The notes beneath the pieces were generated by a model. The model was not told the origin of the DNA. It saw nothing but the letters and a program-made list of their open reading frames with translations, and ran no database searches. The translations under genes were made by a program, and so were the position numbers. From Balanoglossus misakiensis (lineage: Eukaryota; Hemichordata), in contig CM082584.2 of NCBI GenBank assembly GCA_040954595.2, positions 8,184,001-8,248,000 on the forward strand: a DNA stretch of 64,000 nt. The letters are read 5' to 3'. Shown one piece after another: positions 48,801 to 58,640 of the stretch (its first letter is position 1; the number at the start of each line of letters is the position of its first letter).

Positions 48801-51800
48801 TGAATTTTGTCCACTTTTTCATTCTGTTAAAGCTTTCCTTACAAGGGAGAATTGAAGACCAAATTTTGTCCGAACCATGATAGTGAACAGGCTAAGACAT
48901 AAGAAGATTTCTGTTTTCAATTATTGCAGTGGTCTATGTGACACAGCCACAGTGATCATGCGTAGACCAAATATGGTCCTAGCATGTCACTTTTTACACA
49001 CATTTTGATGTCATGTTGTCTTTTACCTCTGTGGGAATAGAGAACGTCAATGCAGAGTTATATAGAACAGGTAAAATTGTTGGCTGGCAGACGAGCTAGA
49101 GGAGTATGATTTGAAAGCAAGTTCGGGACATGGTTTTTGGAGAAAAAAATTCATGATCGGTTTTGTATCATTTATTCTTAGCACCAAGTGAGCCTCGCAG
49201 TGTTACTGCTGCAGTCAAAGACAAGAACAGTATAACGGTGAGCTGGGATCCTCCGTTGTATCCGCGAGGAATCATCCAGGAATACAAGATATACTGGAGA
49301 AGGACAGGAGAAGAAGAATTGTGAGTGTGTATGCAGGGCTCGTTTTGTTCCTGGAAAACCATTCTTGGAATTTGGATTGTTCCAGGAAGTTTGTAATAGT
49401 CCCGGAAACTCTCGGAAAATTGATTGACTGCCTGTGGTCCATTGACAAAAATCACAGTTACTTTGAAAGTATGTGTAACAAGTATAGAACATCTAGACAA
49501 TCACATCTTTGCTTTATTTCCCTCCAAGAAATTTTGACACGGTGCCCCTGTCGTATCCGAGCCAAGAGTTGAAGTACGATGTGACAGGTTTGGAAGAGTA
49601 CGTTCAGTACGAATTCCACGTTCAGGCATTCACAACTATCGGTGGCGGTGGACTCTCAGAAGTTGCTTATCAGTACACTTTGGAAGGTGGTGAGTGCATT
49701 GGCCATTGGTCTCGTGTCATTTAAGAAGAAAGAAATTGCATGGAACACGTGTAGTCCTGATGACAAATGCTGATGCCCATAATGAAACTGTACTTTTGGC
49801 ATACATGTAGTTTGAAATCATGTGACATTTTCTCTCTGATTTTCTTGTACAGTACCATCTGGTCCGCCGAGACACATCCAAGTGGAGCCAATTGACGATC
49901 CGACCAGACTTCAGCTAACTTGGCAGCCACCGTGTTTGGATGAGAGGAAAGGCATTATCCGGGGTTACATTCTTTACTACTGTCAACTGCAGAATCTCTC
50001 CAGCTCACTTTCTTGTCTGGGTAATGATGTCTTAAGTTATTTTTACATAGCATTTTGAAACCAGCAACGTCACAGATCTGTCACAAGGCCTGCAACCCTT
50101 GTCACTCAGAATGCCGTACAGCATGGTAGTATTATGAAAACTGATGGCCTGGGCCATTTTTGTCTCCTGTATAAGTTAAAAGCCAATTTTAAATAATGGT
50201 TAAAAAAAAGGCTGTCCCAGTCTTCTAAAGAACATACATGTACATGGCCATCCAATGAAAATATACATCATTGGCTAGACCTCAACTTGCGATGGTAACT
50301 ATGGCCAAATTTGTATAGCTGACCATGTATGTGTGCCTTTAATGGGCTCTGGATGTCTTCACACAGATTCAACTACTAGGATGCGTAATGTATCTGCCGA
50401 GGTGTCACACGAAGTCATGGTGGTAGAGCTAGAAGAACTGAAGCCATTCACCGAATATGCTGTGTGGTTGTCGGCCTACACCAGTATAGGAATATCCGGT
50501 CCCAACAGTACTGAGATGTGGAACAGGACATCTGAAGGAAGTGAGTGACTTTGGGATGGTTTGTTGGGCACTATTGGTTGTCATTAAAGGGACAATAACT
50601 GTAATTTTTGGGGTGGTTTTCTTAATTCTGTGTGTCAAGCACAACTTCTTGTTCTACTCCAAAAAGCATTTTTCTTGACAATAGCATATCAGATTATTTG
50701 CTGTAGTGTTCAAAATCCACTTCTTGCAGTACATGCCCTAATCTAAGTTCACCTTTGACCCGTCTAGCTCCGAGCGCACCCCGGGGAGTGAAGGTCACCA
50801 ACAGAACAGCCACTGAGATCACCCTGGAATGGCAGCCGCCGTCAGAACCGAACGGCATCGTTGAAAATTACGTAGTGAGGTACAACAGTGAATCCATCGT
50901 GGCCAACCAGACCAGGGTCACGTTAATGCAGTTGCTTGGCTACACAACTTACGTCGTCACAGTTCAAGCGTGCACCGGGGCTGTTAGCATTCCCTGTGGA
51001 GATGCGTCTGATGAAGTGCGCCCACAAACGCTGATTGGAGGTAAGGTTTTTGGAAAATTACTAAAAATTTGTAATGTCTGTTTCTCAGCAGATCACTTCC
51101 ACACTCTTCAGTGTTGTGCCTGGCTTAAATTTTCTTTATATTTGATGCAATAATACAATGTACATTCTGTTACTCTGCTAAAATGTTAGTTTCACTCATT
51201 AATTATCAAAACCGGGCCTCTTTCTTGGCCGCAGTACCCGGCAAGCCGAGCCCACCAGTGGTGTCCCTGAAGTCGCCGGGAAGCGCCGTGCTGACCGTTG
51301 CAGCGCTGTCGACGCCCGGCGGGCCAGCGGAGCACGTCAAGTACTGGGTCTTCTACAAGAAACCCGGCGACGCCGAGTACATGGAACACACCAGTGTGGC
51401 AGGCACCAGGCAGATCAGCAGCTCCGCCGGCGCGTACACGTACGCAGTTGAAGTGCACATCGATTGCGACGATGTGAAGACTGATGCAGATTACGTGTTC
51501 GCTGTGGCGGCCGTCAACAGCCGAGGTGATGATTTGCTGGTCGGCCAAATGAGCGATCCCTCTGGCTCTGTTAAGCTGTGCTACCACAAGCCAGGTGAGT
51601 TGCTACAGAAAGTTAAAGGCACAGTAGATGTAACCTTTGATATTATCATTATTTTTGTTCTTTTTTTGTCGTACCACGATGTAATCCGTAGAAACTTTCT
51701 ACAATTATAGACTTAATTTATTTATTTTCTATATTTTCCCTTGTTTTAACCCCCAGATATTGCCGTGATAGTGGCTTTAATCATAGTTGGAACCATTTTA

Positions 51801-53706
51801 GCTATAGCAATCATTTTGTGTGGGACATTTAGTTGGAGAAAGTACAAGAAGTCAGAATTTGCTCTACCGGTGCCTGCTGCTAAACTGCCACCTCTGGTGA
51901 GAAACAGATTCCACTTGTTCAGACTCCTCCTGTGTGTGCATATATTTGGGTGTGGCACTGGTTTATTATTTAGCTTGTACAAACCCGCGATTCACAACCT
52001 GGTCAGTGGTAATATTAAGACTTTTATACATATCGCTCAGTAAGTAAAGCCATGAAAGAATTTTTTTTATTTTTGACTAACAGGAGACTTACAATGAGCG
52101 AGACCCAGACAGGAAATACACAGACGACACCCGCGAAGTGTATGACGTTCTTCAGAATCACCGAGTAGATGCCACACAGCTTAGCAACGGTTATGGGCCT
52201 CAGTCCAGGTACCAGCGACAGAGTAGTGGAGGATGTAGTGATACCTCGCAGCGATCAGACTCCAGACTCATTCGAGACACCGACCGAGACGCACCGATCG
52301 ACGAGGACGAAGACGAAGTGTTTCCGTTACAGTTTCAAGACTACCACAAGTCGAGGAAGCACCCGTTGAGGATAAACATCCCGAAGCATTACGTGAACTC
52401 TAACCACCAGGACGCAGGTTTGCTGGCCATCCACAGTCCCGATTCGGGTTTCATGGCCGGGTCGCCCGGGTATACTGTGGTGCACGACCAGCTGCCCCTC
52501 GTTGGGTTTAGCTCCACCGGCAGTAGTCAGGATGACAGCGTGTCCGAACACTTGCAGATGTCGGACTTCAGCAACGGCCGTAACGCCCCTCCCCACGCGC
52601 AACAGGGCAACCGTTTGACGAGCATCGATTCGGGATTCGGATTCAACTGTCTGAGCCCCACCGATTCGTCGGCACCGATATCGATCTCCGGATTTCTGCC
52701 GTCCGAGACTACCAACGTCAATTACTCCCAGCTCAGCCCGGACGGCAAACTGGCGCCGGTCAGTTTGGACGAGTCCGGTGGCTCTCACGTTGCCGTGGAT
52801 ATAGACTCGGGACACTGCCTGGAGAGCGTCGACTACCAGCAGCTGAGCCCGGAGGGGAAACTGGCCCCGGTCACCATGCTCTGTCCGGAGGACGACACGC
52901 GGTCGGCAGACCAGATAGGAGGCGGCTTGGAGTACAGCAGGATAGCTGCTGATGGCACCTTGTCCCCAGTCAGAAAGTCGGAGCCGAATGTGCACTTCAA
53001 AGGCGACATGATTGTGCCGCCGGCGGACGTCACAGTCATGAGCGTCCACGGGGCAACTTCTGGACAGGATGGGGACATGTGCTACGTCTCAGAAGAGAAC
53101 ATGAAGAACCCAACGTCTAGCCCTGCAAAAGATAGAGTACCAGGTGGTGAGATTTCACTGGACAGCAGCAAAGATACCTCAGGCTCTGCAAGACATTCAG
53201 GAGAGCACGGAGGAAAGATAAAATTAGATGCACCACCTGCATCGGAATACGTCCCAATTGAGGATCCAATGCCTACAAAAGACAGGCCGTTCATGCGCGA
53301 CATTAACCAGATGGACAACCCTTCCCATGGCAACAGGGTGCATATACACGCCCTCTTGGACAATCCAAACTATGTGCCAAGCACCGGTTACGCCCCTGGC
53401 ACTGACAATAATCACAGGACTCCCGTAAATTCGGAAAAACCTAGCAGTAGTGGCCCGGTGTATGTGAACATTGATTCTGCACCATCTGACACAAACACTG
53501 ACACACAGGACAGTGGTGACAGACCACACTATGTGAATGACAGTGTCACAAAAGGCAGTCCAGCTGATGCTGCTGGTGATGTGAAATCAAAACCTCGGAC
53601 AGATTCAACTCCACATGAGTACATCATTCAGGACAGTGTTGCCAATCCTAACCCAACTAATAAACCTGTCGCAGATGGGCAGTATGTTCAACATGCAGAT
53701 GTGTGA
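45850..53706 (+). CDS. gp130-like class I cytokine receptor C (Ig, cytokine-binding module, five FN3, TM, long tail)
   Basis: 17 coding exons: 45850-45913, 46241-46504, 46647-46785, 46964-47148, 47299-47465, 47630-47786, 48108-48196, 48373-48496, 48690-48788, 49182-49320, 49529-49689, 49853-50020, 50367-50540, 50768-51040, 51235-51594, 51757-51896, 52084-53706; 4326 nt, 1441 residues, all GT-AG and in frame. Signal peptide 1-20. Ig domain 22-109 (HAGNYSC). Cytokine-binding module 110-325 with C-x9-C-x-W (CHSFNAFDILCTW) and WGDWS at 311-315. Five FN3 domains about 326-429, 430-529, 530-643, 644-734 and 735-854. Membrane span about 856-877. Proline-rich box1-like LPVPAAKLPPL. The 540-residue tail has Y-x-x-Q (YGPQ 52192-52203; YIIQ 53620-53631), Y-x-N (YVNI, YVND, YVNS) and three related Y-x-x-L/I repeats. 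Likely JAK-STAT-coupled; ligand unknown. Poly(A) candidate AATAAA at 54188-54193. Confidence 0.9.
46051..46112 (+). repeat. TTCAA/TTCAT-like simple repeat in the first intron of receptor C
   Basis: Degenerate pentamers of the ATTCA/GTTCA type, about 60 bases. Confidence 0.65.
47741..47755 (+). other. WGDWS variant of the WSxWS motif, receptor C
   Basis: Codes for W-G-D-W-S at the position of the canonical motif. The first serine is replaced by glycine; both tryptophans and the last serine remain. Confidence 0.9.
50584..50740. mobile_element. Diverged copy of the 163-base inverted-repeat element, intronic in receptor C
   Basis: Starts TTAAAGGGACAATAACTGTAA and matches the element at 63767-63929 over its left half, including GTGT-TCAAG and TTCTTG-TCTAC. 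The right end is not clearly kept. Confidence 0.55.
51757..51896 (+). other. Transmembrane exon of receptor C
   Basis: 140-nt exon, phase 1 to phase 0. The hydrophobic span starts IAVIVALIIVGTILAIAIIL, followed by a basic stop-transfer (WRKYKK) and the proline-rich juxtamembrane motif. Confidence 0.87.
52720..52971 (+). repeat. Three tyrosine-motif repeats in the tail of receptor C
   Basis: 52720-52761 codes NYSQLSPDGKLAPV, 52831-52872 codes DYQQLSPEGKLAPV, and 52930-52971 codes EYSRIAADGTLSPV. Consensus (N/D/E)-Y-x-x-(L/I)-x-x-(D/E)-G-x-L-x-P-V; spacing is 111 and 99 bases, in frame. Each tyrosine follows an acidic or amide residue, fitting a kinase site and SH2 ligand. Confidence 0.85.
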
Positions 53707-56253
53707 AACCTATACCTTGAACTATAACCACCTAAACTTGTTTGTTTTAATAATATCACAGGTTGACCATGTGTAGGCCAGTTATGAAAATGTTTTGAAA
53801 TACATGTACCACTTCCATTTTTAATAGCACTATCACCATTTGCAAGGAGTTCTTAACTTTTGTTGCATATGGTACTATTACCCACGGAATTTACAAGAAC
53901 TGGTCAAAATTTCTTGCCCATTCAAGAAAAATGGACACATACCGTCAAGAGGAAAAGTTGGTCATCAACCTTGTTCAAATCATTAAAATCAGAACCACAT
54001 TACCTGAGAATTTTCCAAGACTTTGCGTTGGAAGAAACTGCCGACCTTAAACGATTGCCTTTCTTGAAAAGGACGACGATGTTAATTTCGTTTTTAAAAT
54101 CATGCCAAGTACAGCTAAACAAGAATGGTTGATACCATTTAATATGCTAAATCCTGCCAGAAATCTGTATGATATAAAGTGCTAAATAATAAACTCTATA
54201 GACGTAGACAAATTAACTCTATAGACATACAGTTACATAAATTTGCATACTAGATACTGTGTATTTTCCATCAAGTATTAAAACTACAGATGTTTTGAAA
54301 CAAAATTGTAATAAATATATCCCAATGAATTTATATATATTCTATATATCCAGAAATGACATATAATTATGTAGCTAGTTTTACACAGAGAACGAAATTT
54401 TTAAAAAGAATTTTGAAATATTTTATGTATTCAAATGTAGGTTGCTAATGGTAGTCAAAAATATTCATGCATTTTCTTAGGTAGTCAATGGCTTTGATAA
54501 AGAAGAGCTTTCGTATTGAGGTTCTGTTACACGCTCATTCACATACAGAGTGGGTGTTCTTTATCAGGTGGTGATGAAAGAGTATGAGAAGGGCATTTGC
54601 ACAAAATATTTTCCACAGCCAAAAGTGTCCTCTGTCGCCAAGGAGGGCTTGCTGGTCCAAGTCCTCATGCGGGTGTTTTCAGAACCCTAATTAACAAGCA
54701 GGCATAGTATATAAAAATAAAATTTTACTATATATAAAATAACATTTTATGTACCAGGATGTTAAAATGATGCACAAAAGTGATTTTTATACAAAACGGA
54801 GCAGACTGATATGTATTATATTTTGGTTGTGATTCGATCATTCTGTGTCGTAACAACGGATTTTATACTAAACTTACAGGAAACCTTGAGAGATTTGGAT
54901 TTCTAGAGATTGCACGTGTTTTTAGCTTCCAATGACATGAGTTCATTAAACAAGTAATTGTTTCGGTGTGTTATATGTCAACTGTGTCATTTTCAACAAC
55001 AATTCCTAAGCCCACCTGTGGCTTAACTATTGGCCTGATGCTGACCTTGTTGAACTCTTCTCGCTTGCATAAAATCCATTGAAAGCTGTATATAATGTCA
55101 GGTCAGAACGGTTGACGCACTTAGATTAAAAGTACACCGAGCCCGTTGTTTCCACGAGCTCCTAATAGTGTCTGGTTTTCGGAGTAGTGCACTACCAATG
55201 GGGCTAGTGTTTTTTTTTCGTAACGTGGATATGTAGGCCTATAAAAATATAAAAGTGCTCCAAACATCTTGCACCAAAACAAACTCATTTACGTACATGA
55301 CTTGCACACACACACAAAACTGAGCCTCATTTAATTACGTGCATGAAAAAAATACCGGCCCACCCCGGCGTACGTTTAAACATTCAAGGGATTTTATATT
55401 GTGATATTGATAATTAATAATACTAACAAAGCAACACAGGGGGCGCTTTTGTACGACGTAACTGTGGCAGCACGCCCACTAACGTCCAGTAGCTGGTTCA
55501 CTTCCCAGTTTCAACCGCTGGGTGCGCTGTGCTTTCCACGCAGCACGTGGCTGACAAGTTTGTCTGTCAGTCTGTACTTTTGAATGCACATATTACAGGG
55601 CCCTGACACAGTGGGCGGTTGCTATGGCAAGGGCCAAGTGGCTTGCAAAAAACCGCATGCAATGCGATTTTAAAGCGATTCAGAAGTGCGGTACATGTGC
55701 GTGGGTGAGAATTGACGCGTCAGAGGGCAAAAACGCTTAAAACATGACCGAAACCATGACGTCAGTTTACATTTAATCTGAAATCGTAAAAAGGTGGGAT
55801 AGGTCCTATGACCTCTTGTGATGGACAACTGCTACGAAGAAAGGCTAGACCCTAGAGGAAAATGCAAGAAACAAAATGACAACGTCGCATTTCTGACTGT
55901 GAAATTTCATAAACAAAGCTTGATCTCATCCACTAGAATTCATGGAAATTAAATGTACTCAGCTGAGACATTACATTTTTATTTTTCATTGAAATATTGC
56001 ACTTTTTTTAAATACTGGAATTTTCCATTTTCTTTAATTTTTGGCCATTTTGTCATAAATAAAAGTTGATCTTGATATCATTTAAAAGACACAACTAAAA
56101 GCATATATGAGATTATTTAAAAGAGGTTTCCATAGCGTGGTGTGGCCCCGCCCCCTTTCAGATCACATGCACACACATCGTACGGCTGATGTCATATACT
56201 CAATGGCGAGAAGGGGACCGAGCGGCTGACACGGCCACCATGGTGAAGTCGTC
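53707..56253. other. 3' UTR of receptor C and upstream region of gene D
   Basis: AATAAA at 54188-54193 and about 54310 are poly(A) candidates for receptor C. The second half (about 55440-56250) becomes more CpG-rich and carries a TGACGTCA at 55757-55764 and a GC box at 56146-56155. No coding gene seen. Confidence 0.6.
55757..56239 (+). promoter_or_regulatory. Putative promoter of gene D (CRE and GC box)
   Basis: Palindromic CRE-type TGACGTCA at 55757-55764 and CCCCGCCCCC at 56146-56155, about 95 bases before the first ATG. No TATA box is obvious. Confidence 0.4.
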
Positions 56254-56332
56254 ATGGCACCAGAGCGTCGTTTGTCGAAGTTGGTCGTCACTTTGACGGT
56301 GTTGACCTGTGCGAGCCTTCGCTCCGTCCAAG
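56254..56332 (+). CDS. Signal-peptide first exon of gene D, rest beyond the window
   Basis: From ATG 56254 the exon encodes 26 residues: a basic start (MAPERRLSK), a hydrophobic core (LVVTLTVLT) and a small-residue region ending SVQ. It then ends in phase 1 at a GTAAGA donor (56333). Phase 1 after a signal peptide is the same as in receptors B and C, and orientation and position fit another cluster member, but no downstream exon could be found up to 64000, so family membership is a guess. An earlier ATG at 56240 with the context GCCACCATGG opens a different frame that stops within this exon after 18 codons. Confidence 0.6.
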
Positions 56333-58454
56333 GTAAGAAGGTCGACCCTGCGGGGACGCAGCTGCTGGTCTCAAATTCGAACGCAAATCTTTCAACAAGT
56401 TGTTCAGTATCCGTAACGTGATATAGGCCTCGACTCGTTTAATACGCTTATCAGTTTACCGTGCACCGTGTATTGTAGATCGAACTTTGCAAAATATGTG
56501 GACTTTGGTAAAGTTGAATTGATAATCAAACAGGATCTCTGCCAACGCATCTATGCATGCTCCAATGTGGTAATCCGCTACTTGGCCTCATGATCATTAC
56601 ACGCAGGGATGCAGGTGTCCATTTCAGGCTTCGGTGCGGATTTATCCTGAAGTGAACTTGCGATAATACAAGACGTCTTGAAAGCAGTGTGGTGTCATTT
56701 TTTCAAAATTCCGCTAGTTTTTGTGACTTTGAGAGACTCTTTTGTATATATTTGATCCTCATTTCTGTCATAATAATGCACTATTTAGTCGGATTTACTC
56801 CATTTTCGGTTCATCATCGTCCCACTTCTAAGAAGCTAATGCACGTCACCATAACGGCCTGTACCAGGAACTCGCATCTCACAAATACGGGGAAGTGCTT
56901 TACACTTTATCTAGGTCATCATTCCTCGCTTTACTGCACAACACGCGTTGTTAATATTATCAAACTAAAAAAATGTCGTGTTGTACGTGTACGATGTTTT
57001 TTTTTTGCGAAGAATTTGAATGGATGCTCAAGGAAACTAGGCCTGACAGTGCGAACCTGACACGCCACGCGTTGGCGTAAAAACGAAAGTAGTCCCGGTA
57101 AAGCGAAAATTCATGTGCGTCAGCGTGATATGGTGACGCATCACATCGATTGAAAGCGACCAAGCCGTTAAATTTTCACATTATTTAATAATTTGGGGTT
57201 ATTTTTTTGTTTTTATGGGTTATTTATGTTTCTGCACACTTAAACATGCGCGATGACAGGTTGTTAATATTCAACTGTCCCTTTACATGGGGAAACAGGA
57301 GAATACACATCTGCAATATAATTTTCAGTACTGCCCGAAAATTAAGTGTTTGACGTTTTCATATGTCCTTGTGCACACAATTTCAGTGGGTAGAACGACA
57401 TGAATGCTCTGGAATTTCATGCACAAACCATTTTACAGAGTGATTTTCTATTGAATGGATATTCATTTGCCCAAGAGACACTTGTCTTAATTGTGAAAGG
57501 GAAAGCGGATCATGCATGCCAATTAAAGACAGGGAAAGATGATTCTATTACGGCCAAGGACAACTTCCCACTTTTTGTGCGTAAATCTGTGAAAGGAAAA
57601 ATAAATAGTGATAAATACTGTCGCAGCAAATGATCCTTAACTTCTGCTTGTAGTGAACTGTGATGAATTATAGGTCATTATTCTTTTATGTTTTCTGTTC
57701 ATTTGACACTGGAGCTGTTATTAACGATGTTGCTGTGGCTGAATTATAAGAATTATACATCCTCATAATGAACTCTTTTGTTTTATGTGATGATATATTC
57801 ACGGTAAAATTACGTGATATAATTTACATATATGTGAGAGGCTGTTGTCAATTAAAACGTGTGTAAGATTTTCTGTGGTGGTGGACATGAAATGTTCAAA
57901 TCCTATTCAAATTCAACCACTGTTACCATAGAAAATTCAAATCTAAATCTAGCAATCGCAGATTGTAAGCTCGGACTCTGTGTGTGTGAAAATTTCAAGG
58001 TGTCAGTTGCAGAATTTCTGCCCCTGCACCAATAACCCACAATTCATCGCATTTCATTATTGTGCACCTTAATTTACTTCTTTCGTTCTGTGTTGTCAAG
58101 GTGTTCTATTCAATTCGTGGTCTTTCAGTTTGATGGGTTCCTGGAAGACTGACTTCAGCGTCTATTGAATTCCGGCCAGTAGTGCCCTGTGGGTTTTTCC
58201 CACTGCGCTCATTCATTTCTTTGTGTGAAAGTTGATGTATTTGTTGTTTGTTAGAGCAGGACAATGTGACCAGGCACTTTTGTGAAAGTGACCCCAAATA
58301 AAAAATCCCAAGGACAACTTCTGTTTAGGATAATGTTTCGTGAAGATTGGCACTGCTGGGCAAATAGAGAGAGCTTCTCTTTTCAGATTCCGAAACAAAG
58401 TGACGTTATGGAAAAATGTGACCCCCTTGCAATAGTGGAAGTGCTTAAATTCGT

Positions 58455-58640
58455 GGTATAAGTCGGTTTATATTGCAACTCGTAACAATGCGTTACGCTT
58501 GATATCACCACACTTTTTGTCATCAGTTTGCAAAACTCACTTGGCCTGCATCCTCATGAATTTTACAAACGGATGACGTACTAAGTGTTGTCATATCAAG
58601 CATAACGCATCGTTACTCCTGCAATAACCTATACTTAATA
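58455..58640. mobile_element. Foldback/MITE-like element with long imperfect inverted repeats
   Basis: The arm starting TATTGCAACTCGTAACAATG at 58471 pairs with the arm ending ATCGTTACTCCTGCAATA at 58626; each arm is about 42 bases and includes GCGTTACGCTTGATATC and its partner. Pairing continues weakly outward. No coding capacity. Confidence 0.75.

Noticed and set aside
52327-53049. Minus-strand open frame of 240 codons
   Set aside because: Antisense to the tail exon of receptor C, caused by the same GC-rich, stop-poor composition.
57400-57633. Possible second exon of gene D
   Set aside because: The acceptor before it leads to an early stop in the phase required by the signal-peptide exon, and the translation is neither Ig- nor FN3-like.
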